From the NCBI RefSeq assembly GCF_003755175.1, contig NZ_RKHX01000005.1:62001-126000 (forward strand): DNA of 64,000 nucleotides, in the 5' to 3' direction. The notes under the pieces are model-generated. The model worked only from the letters and a program-made list of their open reading frames with translations. It searched no databases and was not told where the DNA came from. This stretch comes from Cellulomonas sp. PhB150 (GTDB taxonomy: Bacteria > Actinomycetota > Actinomycetes > Actinomycetales > Cellulomonadaceae). Below, in pieces: positions 47,562-56,014 of the stretch (positions are counted from its first letter, which is position 1; each line of letters starts with the position of its first letter). The position numbers were made by a program, and so were the translations under genes.

Positions 47562-48788
47562 ATGTCCGAGCTCGACCTCGGTGCCACGCCGACCGCCACG
47601 CCGGCTGCCGCTCCCGCCCCCGCCGGCGGACTCGTCCTGACGCCGCCCGCGCCGGTCGTGGTCGTCAAGCAGGAGGAGGCGGCCTCCGCGGTCCCGCTCG
47701 AGGCAGGCAAGGAGCTCGAGCTCCGCGCGAAGGCCACGGCGTTCGTCACGGACCTCACCTCGATCGACGCCAAGTCGCCCGAGTTCACGCAGAAGGTCGC
47801 TGCGATCACGTCGATGGGCGAGCAGGAGATGCGCGCGTCCGCGTCGGTCTCGAGCCGCATGCTCGACCGGCCCGCGACGATCGCCAAGGGTTCGAAGGGC
47901 AAGGACGGCGACGCGCAGACGCGGGTGGCGAACACGCTCGTCGACCTGCGGACCACGGTCACCGACCTCGACCCGAACCGCGCCGACCTGACGGGCATCA
48001 AGAAGGTCCTCAAGTGGATCCCGGGCGGCAACAAGGTCGACGCGTACTTCGCGCGGTACCAGTCCGCGCAGTCGCACATCGACGCGATCATCAAGGCGCT
48101 CGCGTCCGGCCAGGACGAGCTGCGCAAGGACAACGCGGCGATCGAGACCGAGAAGACGAACCTCTGGACCTCGATGGGCAAGCTGGCCGAGTACAACTCG
48201 CTGGCGGCGGCGCTCGACTCCGAGATCGAGGGCAAGGTCGCCCAGCTCGAGGCCGCCGGCCGCCAGGAGGACGCCGACGCGCTGCGGTCCGACGCACTGT
48301 TCCCGGTGCGTCAGCGTCGCCAGGACTTCATGACGCAGATGGCCGTCAGCGTGCAGGGCTACATGGCCCTCGACCTGGTGCGCCGCAACAACCTCGAGCT
48401 CATCAAGGGCGTCGACCGCGCGCAGACCACCACGATCGCCGCGCTGCGGACCGCCGTGATCGTCTCGCAGGCCCTCTCGCGCCAGAAGCTCGTGCTCGAC
48501 CAGATCACGGCCCTGAACACGGTGACCTCGAACCTCATCGAGTCCACGTCGGTGCAGCTGCGCCAGCAGGGCGCCGCGATCAACCAGCAGGCGTCGGAGT
48601 CGACGATCGACGTCGCGAAGCTGCAGGCCGCGTTCGACAACGTGTTCGCGACGATGGACGCGCTGGACACGTTCCGTGCGCAGTCGGTCGACTCGATGGC
48701 CCAGACCGTGACCGCCCTCGAGGGGCAGATCGAGCGCGCTCAGCCCTACCTCGAGCGCACCCGTTCGCGCGAGGGGAACGCGTCCTGA
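47562..48788 (+). CDS. telA: Toxic anion resistance protein TelA
   Basis: The 408-residue mostly helical protein carries the TelA/KlaA family pattern: TSMGEQEMRASASVSSRMLDRP, DLRTTVTDLDPN, KVDAYFARYQSAQSHIDAIIKAL, VRQRRQDFMTQMAVSVQGYMALDLVRRNNLELIKGVDRA and RQKLVLDQITALN. The N terminus is a Pro/Ala linker. TelA is linked to tellurite and other toxic anions in ter and tel loci, but its biochemical role is not established. ATG follows TGGAGG at 6 nt. A -10-like TAGCAT lies at 47519-47524. It heads the rightward arm of the Ter locus. Confidence 0.94.
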   Translation: MSELDLGATPTATPAAAPAPAGGLVLTPPAPVVVVKQEEAASAVPLEAGKELELRAKATAFVTDLTSIDAKSPEFTQKVAAITSMGEQEMRASASVSSRMLDRPATIAKGSKGKDGDAQTRVANTLVDLRTTVTDLDPNRADLTGIKKVLKWIPGGNKVDAYFARYQSAQSHIDAIIKALASGQDELRKDNAAIETEKTNLWTSMGKLAEYNSLAAALDSEIEGKVAQLEAAGRQEDADALRSDALFPVRQRRQDFMTQMAVSVQGYMALDLVRRNNLELIKGVDRAQTTTIAALRTAVIVSQALSRQKLVLDQITALNTVTSNLIESTSVQLRQQGAAINQQASESTIDVAKLQAAFDNVFATMDALDTFRAQSVDSMAQTVTALEGQIERAQPYLERTRSREGNAS

Positions 48789-48813
48789 CACCCAGCGCCC
48801 GGCGGAGGACCAC

Positions 48814-49305
48814 GTGAGCTGGCTGGCGCGGCTGCGCGGCGACGACGAGCCTGACGAGCAGCAGGCGCCCGAGCCCGACGAGGACAGCCCGGCCGCCCTG
48901 CAGGCCGCGGTCGACGAGCTCGTGCGGTACGTCAACGCGCGCGCCGGAGCGCTGCCCCCCGCGGCGCTCGTCAACGCGCGCATGCTCACGGACACGCTCA
49001 CCGAGGTCGTCGACAGCGCCGCGGTGCGCCCGCTCGACGTGTACGCGGTGATCAGCGTGCGCGGCGTCGTCGGGGACTACCTGCCGACGACGCTGCGCGG
49101 GTACCTGGCCCTCGAGCCGGAGGCGCGCGACGTCCCGCGCTCCGACGGGCACAGCCCGACGCAGTCGCTCATGATGCAGATCGACGCGCTGCAGACGTCC
49201 GTGGCGGCCACGCTGGTCGCCACCCGCGAGCAGGACGCCGACGCACTGATGACGCAGGGCCGGTTCCTGCAGACGAAGTTCCACCGTTCCGACCTCGACC
49301 TGTGA
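48814..49305 (+). CDS. Ter-locus hypothetical protein
   Basis: The 163-residue protein has no signal peptide or membrane helix. The N terminus is acidic and probably disordered (about 10-27). The rest looks helical, with the recognisable segments ELVRYVNARAGALPPAALVNARML and VRGVVGDYLPTTLRGYLALEP. GTG follows GGAGGACCAC. It lies 25 nt after telA and 16 nt before a terD-like gene, so it is almost certainly part of the Ter operon and may be a partner of TelA. I do not recognise the family. Confidence 0.75.
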   Translation: MSWLARLRGDDEPDEQQAPEPDEDSPAALQAAVDELVRYVNARAGALPPAALVNARMLTDTLTEVVDSAAVRPLDVYAVISVRGVVGDYLPTTLRGYLALEPEARDVPRSDGHSPTQSLMMQIDALQTSVAATLVATREQDADALMTQGRFLQTKFHRSDLDL

Positions 49306-49321
49306 TCCCGAAGAGACCCTG

Positions 49322-49888
49322 ATGCCGGCAGCACCCATGAAGCGCGGATCCAACGCCGCCCTCACGCGCGAGATCCCGAACCTGAGGGGCGTCGTCCTCG
49401 GCGTCGCGCTCTCCTCGTCCGAGCCCGTGCTCAACGACAACCTGGTGGTCGCCACGCTCCTGTGCGACGACGACCACAAGGTGCTGTCCGACGAGCACAT
49501 GGTGTTCTTCAACCAGCTCAGCGAGCCCGACCTGTCGGTCACCCAGCTGGCCGCGGCCGCGGGCGGGGACGTCGAGCAGGTCGAGGTGGACCTCGAGGAC
49601 GTGCCCGCGGCGGTGCACCGCATCGTCGTCGTCGCCTACCTCAACGAGGGGATGGGCCACCGCCGCACGCTCGGCCAGCTGCGCGACGCGCGGATCCGCG
49701 TCCTCGACCTCGCGGGCGGCGCCGAGCTGGTGCGCTCGGAGAACCTCGCCCCTGCCCTGTCGGGCGAGACCGGGCTCGTGCTCGGGGAGCTGTACCGGCA
49801 CGAGGGCGGGTGGAAGTTCAAGGTCGTCGGGCAGGGGTACCCGAACGGCGTCGTCGGGATCGCGGCCGACCACGGCATCGGGCTGTGA
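49322..49888 (+). CDS. TerD paralogue lacking the calcium motif
   Basis: The 188-residue TerD-family protein keeps the fold-defining parts KVLSDEHMVFFNQLS, TLGQLRDARIRVLDLAGG and EGGWKFKVVGQGYPNGVVGI. Where canonical TerD has [11 protein letters not shown] it has LNDNLVVATLLC. Where they have the acidic calcium loop GDN-T-G-GDDE it has LAAAAGGDVEQ. So it has probably lost calcium binding and may be a structural or regulatory subunit. ATG at 49322 has a weak AAGAGA ribosome-binding site; ATG at 49337 is possible. Its stop overlaps the next start (TGATG). Confidence 0.88.
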   Translation: MPAAPMKRGSNAALTREIPNLRGVVLGVALSSSEPVLNDNLVVATLLCDDDHKVLSDEHMVFFNQLSEPDLSVTQLAAAAGGDVEQVEVDLEDVPAAVHRIVVVAYLNEGMGHRRTLGQLRDARIRVLDLAGGAELVRSENLAPALSGETGLVLGELYRHEGGWKFKVVGQGYPNGVVGIAADHGIGL

Positions 49889-50961
49889 TGCTGCCGGACC
49901 CGACGCGCGCGCCGGCGCGGACCGACCTGCCCTGGCTGCGCCACCGGGCGCTGCGGAGGGCGCCCGTCGCCGCACCCGTGAAGGTGGACCTGCGGCACGC
50001 GGGGAGGCCGGCTCCGGGGTCGCGGCCGGCGCAGCCGTCGGCGGCGCACGCACCCTCGGGCGGGCTGGACCTGTCGCGGCCGACGGCTCCTGCGGCGTCG
50101 TCGCTCGACCTGTCCGCGCCCGCGCGTCCGGCCGCGTCGCTGGACCTCTCGTCGTCGGCCCCTGCCGCGCACGCACCCGCGCGCCCGTCGGCCTCGCCGT
50201 CGTTGGACCTCTCGTCGCCCGCTCCTCCCGCGGCGTCCTCGCGGGCCCGCACCCCGGCGGCGTCGCTGGACCTCGGCTCGTCGACCGCGCCCGTCGCACC
50301 CTCGCTTGACCTGTCGGCGACCGGACCCGCCCCGGCACCGGCCGCACCCGCTCGTCGACGCCCCGCGGCGTCCCGCGGCGACGCGGTGCTCGGCTACGAG
50401 CCCGAGGGCGTGGTCGTCGGCCGGCCGACGCTGCTGTCCCGCGACCGCCCGACGATCGCGCTGACCCGCGTGCAGTCGGGCGTCGGGGCGCTGCGCGTGA
50501 CGTCGGCGGTCTCGCAGGCGGTCGGCGACTTCCGGCTCGCGGCGTTCGCGCACCTGACCACGGGGGAGACGGTGCTGCTCGACCACAACCGGGGCATGAC
50601 GGTGGTGCCCGCGGGGACCCGGCGACCGGTCGTGCAGGCGGTCGACCGCGGGTTCCTCGTGGACCTGCGCCAGACCCCCCGCCTGGCTCGTCTGGTCGTG
50701 CTCGGGTTCTCGCCGACGGCGGCCCACCTCGCGTGGAGCGGGGCGCTGCGCGTCGAGACGATCGGCGGCGCGCGGGTCGACGTCCCGCTCGAGCGCGATC
50801 CCGGTCCCGGGTCGCTCGTCGCGCTCTCCGTGGTGAACGTGGACGGGCGGCTCGTCCTGCGCGCGGAGCGCGAGCTCGTGCCGGGCGCGCTGCGGGAGGC
50901 TGCCCTCGCCTTCGGGTTCGACGAGCTGACCTGGGTCGACGCCTGGACGCCGCTCGCCTGA
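49888..50961 (+). CDS. Degenerate TerD-like protein with SLDLS-repeat linker
   Basis: The 357-residue protein opens with a basic stretch. A Pro/Ala/Ser-rich linker (about 45-155) holds six copies of the motif (S/G)LDL(S/G) at irregular spacing. The C-terminal ~180 residues line up by eye with TerD: LARLVVLGFSP, GALRVETIGGARVDVPL for the NAFIRV strand, LVALSVVNVDGRLVLRAERE for the GELYR-WKFRAVG region, and AALAFGFDELTWVD at the end. No calcium residues remain. Start and stop overlap put it in the Ter operon. It may act as a scaffold whose SLDLS motifs bind other Ter proteins (inference). Confidence 0.72.
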   Translation: MLPDPTRAPARTDLPWLRHRALRRAPVAAPVKVDLRHAGRPAPGSRPAQPSAAHAPSGGLDLSRPTAPAASSLDLSAPARPAASLDLSSSAPAAHAPARPSASPSLDLSSPAPPAASSRARTPAASLDLGSSTAPVAPSLDLSATGPAPAPAAPARRRPAASRGDAVLGYEPEGVVVGRPTLLSRDRPTIALTRVQSGVGALRVTSAVSQAVGDFRLAAFAHLTTGETVLLDHNRGMTVVPAGTRRPVVQAVDRGFLVDLRQTPRLARLVVLGFSPTAAHLAWSGALRVETIGGARVDVPLERDPGPGSLVALSVVNVDGRLVLRAERELVPGALREAALAFGFDELTWVDAWTPLA

Positions 50962-51017
50962 GCCGCGCCGTCCACAGGCGCCCTCGTCCTCGTCACGCGC
51001 GTGTCACATGGCCGGGT

Positions 51018-51023
51018 TACGCT
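51018..51023 (+). promoter_or_regulatory. -10 element of the CitE/PRTase/HAD operon
   Basis: TACGCT lies 39 nt before the CitE-like start in the 101-bp gap after the TerD-like gene, which suggests that the biosynthetic genes have their own promoter. No convincing -35 hexamer was found. Confidence 0.4.
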
Positions 51024-51062
51024 CCGGGTTGCGCCTTCAGGGGACCCGAGAGGTAGGACGCG

Positions 51063-52214
51063 ATGCGGCACTTCGACCACCTGTCCGACGACACTCGTCG
51101 CCGGCTCTTCTGGCGTGAGCCGGAGCCGTTCACGCGGGACTCCCCGCGGGAGACCCTCGCCGTCGCGCTCGGCGCGACCCTCTACATGCCCGCCACGCGC
51201 CCGCGTCTCGCGCACGACCTGGTCCGCCGGGCCGGGCAGGGCGTGGTCAGCTCGGTCGTGTGCCTCGAGGACTCGATCGCGGACGAGGAGCTGCCCGCCG
51301 CGCAGGCCAACGCGATCGCGCAGCTGCGCGAGCTCGCCGTGACCGGCGGCGGGCCGCTGGTCTTCGTGCGCGTGCGGCAGCCCGAGCAGATCGCCGAGAT
51401 CGCGGAGGGGCTCGGCGAGCACCTGCACGTGCTCAGCGGGTTCGTCCTCCCCAAGTTCGCCGAGTCGACCGGCGCGGCGTACCTCGACGCGCTGGACGAC
51501 ACCGCGGCCGTGCACGGGCGCCGCCTGTGGGGCATGCCCGTGATCGAGTCGCCGGAGATGATCCACCGCGAGACGCGGGACGACCAGCTCCTCGCGGTAC
51601 GAGGCCTGCTCGACAAGCACCGCGACTCGGTGCTCGCGGTGCGCACCGGCGCGACCGACCTCAGCGGCGTGTACGGCATCCGCCGCGGGCGGGACCTGTC
51701 CATCTACGACGTGCGGCTCGTCGCGGACGTGCTCACCGACGTGGTCAACGTGCTCGGCCGGGCGGACGGCACGGGCTTCGTCGTGACCGGGCCGGTCTGG
51801 GAGTACTACGGCGGCAACGAGCGGCTGTTCAAGCCCCGGCTGCGGCAGGCGCCGTTCCAGGCCAGCGACGCCGAGGAGCTGCGCGCGGACCTGATCACCC
51901 AGGACCTGGACGGGCTGATCCGCGAGGTCGTGCTCGACGCCGCCAACGGGCTGACCGGCAAGACGGTCATCCACCCGAGCCACGTGCCGGTGGTCCACGC
52001 GCTGTCGGTCGTGCCGCACGAGGAGTTCGTCGACGCGAGCGACGTCCTCGGCCGCACCGCCGGTGCGTCGGCCTCGGCCTACCGGAACAAGATGAACGAG
52101 TCACGCCCGCACCGGGCCTGGGCCGAGCGCGTGCTGACGCGGGCCAAGGTGTTCGGGGTGGCGGAGGCCGACGTCGGGTTCGTCGACCTGCTGGGTGCGG
52201 AGGACGGCCGATGA
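51063..52214 (+). CDS. HpcH/HpaI-CitE-like lyase of the Ter system
   Basis: The 383-residue TIM-barrel protein belongs to the branch of the HpcH/HpaI aldolase and citrate-lyase-beta superfamily found in Ter loci. Recognisable pieces are VSSVVCLEDSIADEELP (acidic metal/CoA site near residue 68), FVRVRQPEQ, GMPVIESPEM, VRTGATDLSGVYGIRR and KTVIHPSHVPVVHAL. It is predicted to cleave or form a C-C bond in making the small molecule proposed for these systems; the substrate is unknown. ATG has TAGGA 6 nt upstream. The stop overlaps the next start by ATGA. Confidence 0.87.
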   Translation: MRHFDHLSDDTRRRLFWREPEPFTRDSPRETLAVALGATLYMPATRPRLAHDLVRRAGQGVVSSVVCLEDSIADEELPAAQANAIAQLRELAVTGGGPLVFVRVRQPEQIAEIAEGLGEHLHVLSGFVLPKFAESTGAAYLDALDDTAAVHGRRLWGMPVIESPEMIHRETRDDQLLAVRGLLDKHRDSVLAVRTGATDLSGVYGIRRGRDLSIYDVRLVADVLTDVVNVLGRADGTGFVVTGPVWEYYGGNERLFKPRLRQAPFQASDAEELRADLITQDLDGLIREVVLDAANGLTGKTVIHPSHVPVVHALSVVPHEEFVDASDVLGRTAGASASAYRNKMNESRPHRAWAERVLTRAKVFGVAEADVGFVDLLGAEDGR

Positions 52215-54730
52215 CGGCGCTCGCGGAGAGCTCGGGCACGGCGGCCTGGGTCGCGGAGCGCCTGGACGTGCGGCTGCGCACGACGAGCTCGCCGGTCGGG
52301 CTGGACCTGACCGACCTCGTCGGCCTCGCCGTGCGGCGCAACCCGCGGCGCGCGCACCTGCTGGTCTCGCGCGTGCTCGGCAAGCACGTGCCGACCGACC
52401 CGCGCGTGGTGCGCGGCGCCGGCCTGCTGCTGGGCGAGGTCGTCCGTGCCGCGCTCGGTGGCGGCGACGTCCCGCCCGGCCGGGGTGAGGCCTTGCTGTC
52501 GGCCCTTTCGGGCTCGGCGGAGGGCTTCGGCGACGTCGACCCGCGCGAGCCGGTGCCGGCCGTCGTGCTCGGGTACGCCGAGACGGCGACCGCGCTCGGC
52601 CAGCAGGTCGCCGAGGCGCTGGGGGCTCCTGTGCTGCACTCGACGCGCCGCCGGGTCCCGGGGCTCGAGCCCGTGGGCGGCTTCGAGGAGGAGCACTCGC
52701 ACGCGACGAGCCACCTGCTGCTGCCGGCCGACCCGACGCTGCTGCGCTTCCCGGGCACGCTCGTGCTGGTCGACGACGAGCTGACGACCGGCCGCACGGC
52801 CCTCAACACCATCGCCGCCCTGCACGCCGGCCAGCCGCGGGACCGCTACGTCGTCGCCGCGCTCGTCGACCTGCGCACCCCGGACGACGTCGCCGCGATG
52901 ACGGCCGTCGCCGAGCGGCTCGGGACGCGCATCGACGTGGTCGCCCTCGCGGCGGGCACGGTCGAGCTGCCCGACGACGTCGGCACGCGCGCGGCCGACC
53001 TGATCGCTGCGCTCGACGGGCCGGCGCCTGGTCGCGTCGTTCCGGTCGGCGCGACCGCCCGTGTCCCCCTGCCGTGGCCCGCCGACCTGCCCGAGTCCGC
53101 GCGGCACGGCTGGGACCCGGCCGACGACGCCGCCCGGTCGCTCGCCGTCGCGGTCGCCACGGAGACGCTCGCGGCCGCGCTGGCCGGGGACGCGTCCCGT
53201 GTGCTCGTGCTCGGCACCGAGGAGCTCCTCGACGTGCCGCAGCGCCTCGCGGCGGCGCTCGCCGACGGGCTGCCGAGCGTGGACGTGCGGTTCTCGTCGA
53301 CCACCCGATCGCCCGTGCTGGCGGTCGACGACGAGGGCTACGCGATCCGCACCGCGCTGAGCTTCGACGCGCACGACGAGCCCGAGGACGGGCCCGGCCC
53401 GCGGTTCGCCTACAACGTCGCCGGCGGGGGCTTCGACGTCGTCGTGGTGGTGCTCGACGAGCGCGCCGGCACGCCGGCCGCGGACGCGCTGCTGGCCGCG
53501 CTGGCCACCGCCGCGCCGCGCGTGCTCGTCGCGACGCTGCCGGACGCGGCGGCCCGGGTCGCCCGCGGCCGGTCGCTGCCACCCGCGCTGCACGGCCCGG
53601 AGTTCGGCTCGTACGCCGCCGACGAGGTCTCCTGGCTGCTCACGGACCTGTCGGACGTCGCCCTCGAGGCCCCCGTCGAGGAGCGCGAGGAGGCCATCCA
53701 GTCGGGCGGCGCCCACTACGCCGAGTCCCTCCCGGTCGAGTACCAGCCGTCCGCGACCTACGCCGCGCTGTTCGAGGAGGCGCTCGCCGACGCGGCGGAG
53801 CGGGTCGCGCTCGCGGTCGGGATCGTCACCGAGCGTGCGCTCGCCGCACGCGGCGGGTCCCTCACGCTCGTCTCGCTCGCGCGCGCCGGCACCCCCATCG
53901 GCATCCTCATGCGCCGCTGGGCGCAGCAGGTGCACGGGATCGACGTGCCCCACTACGCGGTGTCGATCGTGCGTGGCCGCGGGGTCGACCACGTGGCGCT
54001 GCAGCACGTCGCCGCGCACCACGACCCGGCGTCGGTGCTGTTCGTCGACGGCTGGACGGGCAAGGGCGCGATCGCGCGCGAGCTCGCCGCTGCCCTGGTG
54101 GAGCACCGCGCGACGACCGGGGTCGACTTCCCCGCGGACCTCGCGGTGCTGGCCGACCCGGGGCACTGCGTGACGCTGTACGGCACCCGGGACGACTTCC
54201 TCATCCCGTCCGCGTGCCTGAACTCGACCGTCTCGGGGCTCGTGTCCCGCACGGTCCTCAACCGCGAGATCCTGCGCGAGGACCAGTTCCACGGCGCCAA
54301 GTTCTACGCGGAGCTGGCCGGCGCCGACGTCTCGAACCGGTTCCTCGACGCCGTCACCGCCCGGTTCGACGGCGTCCGGACGGCAGTCGCCGCGGCACCG
54401 GCGGCACCCGACGACGCGCCGGACTGGCGCGGCTGGGCAGCGGTCGAGCGCGTCTCGGTCGAGCAGGGCATCGGCGACGTCAACCTGGTCAAGCCCGGCG
54501 TCGGCGAGACCACGCGCGTGCTGCTGCGCCGCGTGCCGTGGAAGGTGCTGGTGCGGGCCGGCGCGGACCCCGCGGACCTGGTGCACATCCGGCACCTCGC
54601 CGCGGAGCGGGGCGTGCCCGTCGAGGAGGTCCCGGACCTGCCCTACTCCTGCATGGGCCTCATCCACCCGGCGTACACCGCGGGCGCGACGGGTGCGTCG
54701 GGCACCGCGGTCCGGACGGTGACCCCGTGA
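52211..54730 (+). CDS. Fused PRTase-TRSP-StiP-PELOTA protein of the Ter biosynthetic module
   Basis: This single 839-residue chain appears to join four Ter-system domains. Residues ~30-270 are an orotate-phosphoribosyltransferase-like domain with the PRPP loop LVDDELTTGRTALNT near 186. Residues ~275-460 are TRSP (FAYNVAGGGFDVVVVVLDE near 400). Residues ~464-740 are the StiP family (SGGAHYAESLPVEY, VSLARAGTPIGILMRR, HYAVSIVRGRGVD, FVDGWTGKGAIAREL, CLNSTVSGLVSRTVLN). Residues ~745-825 are a PELOTA RNA-binding-like domain (SVEQGIGDVNLVKPGVGETTRVLLRR). The PRTase-TRSP and StiP-PELOTA parts are usually described as separate proteins. It overlaps its neighbours by ATGA and GTGA. A nucleoside-like product has been proposed for such modules and is unproven. 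Confidence 0.85.
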   Translation: MTALAESSGTAAWVAERLDVRLRTTSSPVGLDLTDLVGLAVRRNPRRAHLLVSRVLGKHVPTDPRVVRGAGLLLGEVVRAALGGGDVPPGRGEALLSALSGSAEGFGDVDPREPVPAVVLGYAETATALGQQVAEALGAPVLHSTRRRVPGLEPVGGFEEEHSHATSHLLLPADPTLLRFPGTLVLVDDELTTGRTALNTIAALHAGQPRDRYVVAALVDLRTPDDVAAMTAVAERLGTRIDVVALAAGTVELPDDVGTRAADLIAALDGPAPGRVVPVGATARVPLPWPADLPESARHGWDPADDAARSLAVAVATETLAAALAGDASRVLVLGTEELLDVPQRLAAALADGLPSVDVRFSSTTRSPVLAVDDEGYAIRTALSFDAHDEPEDGPGPRFAYNVAGGGFDVVVVVLDERAGTPAADALLAALATAAPRVLVATLPDAAARVARGRSLPPALHGPEFGSYAADEVSWLLTDLSDVALEAPVEEREEAIQSGGAHYAESLPVEYQPSATYAALFEEALADAAERVALAVGIVTERALAARGGSLTLVSLARAGTPIGILMRRWAQQVHGIDVPHYAVSIVRGRGVDHVALQHVAAHHDPASVLFVDGWTGKGAIARELAAALVEHRATTGVDFPADLAVLADPGHCVTLYGTRDDFLIPSACLNSTVSGLVSRTVLNREILREDQFHGAKFYAELAGADVSNRFLDAVTARFDGVRTAVAAAPAAPDDAPDWRGWAAVERVSVEQGIGDVNLVKPGVGETTRVLLRRVPWKVLVRAGADPADLVHIRHLAAERGVPVEEVPDLPYSCMGLIHPAYTAGATGASGTAVRTVTP

Positions 54731-55695
54731 GCGCGCAGATCGTGAACGACGGCCCGACCTACCCGCTGCACGTGGTCGCCGACGCCGAGGCGCACGTCGC
54801 CGCAGCCGCGCGCGCCGCCGGCCTCCCGGACGCCCTCGCCGCCCGTGTGGCCACGTTCGCGCGCCCGGGTGCCGAGCGCAGCTCCGCCCCGGTGCTGGTC
54901 GCGTGCGACCTCGACCGGACCCTCGTCTACTCCGCCGCGGCACTGGGCCTGGTCGGCGAGGACCGGCACGCGCCGACGCTCGTCGTCGCCGAGGTCTTCG
55001 ACGGCAAGCCGCTGTCGTTCCAGACCCGCGACGCGCACGACATGCTCGCGGTGCTCACGCGGGTGGCGACGCTGGTGCCCACCACGACGCGGACGCGCAG
55101 CCAGTACGCCCGCATCCGGATCCCCGGTTCGCCCCACCAGTACGCGGTGACGACGAACGGGGGGCACCTGCTCGTCGACGGAGTCGTGTGCCCGGACTGG
55201 GCGCAGCAGGTCGCGGACGAGCTGGCCGCCGCGGCCCCGCTCGCCGAGATCCACGAACGGCTGGCCTCCGTCGCGAGCGAGGCGTGGGTGCGCAAGCTCC
55301 GGGTCGCGGACGAGATGTTCGCCTACCTCGTGATCGAGCGCGGCCTCGTGCCGCCCTACTACGTGGACGACCTGACGGCGTGGTGCGAGGCGCGCGGCTG
55401 GACGGTCTCGGTGCAGGGCCGCAAGGTCTACTGCGTCCCCGCCACGCTGACCAAGTCGGCGGCGATCGCGGAGATCGCGCGCCGCACGGGTGCGGGCGAG
55501 GTGCTCGCGGCCGGGGACTCGCTGCTCGACGGCGACCTGCTGACCGCGGCCGTCCGGGGCGTCCGGCCCGCGCACGGCGAGCTCCACGAGACGGGATGGC
55601 ACGCGCCGCACGTCGCCGTGACGTCGGCGTCCGGCGTGCTCGGCGGCGAGGAGATCGTCGCGCGCCTCCTGGCCGACGTGCTCAGCGGGGCTTGA
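54727..55695 (+). CDS. HAD-family phosphatase of the Ter biosynthetic module
   Basis: The 322-residue HAD hydrolase has motif I ACDLDRTLVYS near residue 59 (DxDxT), a Cof-type cap in the middle, Lys in TLTKSAAIAEI, and the acidic motif IV AAGDSLLDGDLL near 262. VTTNGGHLLVDGVV resembles motif II of sugar- and nucleotide-phosphatases. It is the last gene of the coupled set and presumably removes a phosphate from the intermediate made by the PRTase-containing protein (inference). GTG is in GTGA overlap with the fusion gene. Confidence 0.87.
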   Translation: MSAQIVNDGPTYPLHVVADAEAHVAAAARAAGLPDALAARVATFARPGAERSSAPVLVACDLDRTLVYSAAALGLVGEDRHAPTLVVAEVFDGKPLSFQTRDAHDMLAVLTRVATLVPTTTRTRSQYARIRIPGSPHQYAVTTNGGHLLVDGVVCPDWAQQVADELAAAAPLAEIHERLASVASEAWVRKLRVADEMFAYLVIERGLVPPYYVDDLTAWCEARGWTVSVQGRKVYCVPATLTKSAAIAEIARRTGAGEVLAAGDSLLDGDLLTAAVRGVRPAHGELHETGWHAPHVAVTSASGVLGGEEIVARLLADVLSGA

Positions 55696-55729
55696 CCAGG
55701 TACCCCTGACCTGCGCGAAGGTGGGGGGC

Positions 55730-56014
55730 ATGGGGGACAACCGCGTCACGATCACGTACTGCACGCAGTGCCGGTGGCTGCTCCGGGCGGCCTGGTACGC
55801 CCAGGAGCTGCTCACCACCTTCCACCGCGAGCTCGGCGAGGTCGCGCTGCGCCCGGCGACCGGCGGCGTGTTCGTCGTCGAGGTCGACGGCGACGTCATC
55901 TGGGACCGCAGCACCGACGGCGGCTTCCCCGAGATCACGGTGCTGAAGCGGGCCGTGCGCGACCGGGTGGCGCCCGACAAGCCGCTCGGGCACACAGACG
56001 TCGTCACCGCCTGA
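55730..56014 (+). CDS. SelW/Rdx-family thioredoxin-like protein
   Basis: The 94-residue protein has the SelT/SelW/SelH fold with the redox motif CTQC (Cys11, Cys14), followed by RWLLRAAWYAQELLTTF and GVFVVEVDGDVIWDRSTDGGFPEI, which is the family signature. Where animal SelW has selenocysteine this protein has Cys. It is probably a small cytoplasmic thiol-redox partner. ATG at 55730 follows GAAGG by 8 nt; a GTG three codons earlier overlaps that site. A -10-like TACCCT lies at 55701-55706. Confidence 0.9.
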   Translation: MGDNRVTITYCTQCRWLLRAAWYAQELLTTFHRELGEVALRPATGGVFVVEVDGDVIWDRSTDGGFPEITVLKRAVRDRVAPDKPLGHTDVVTA

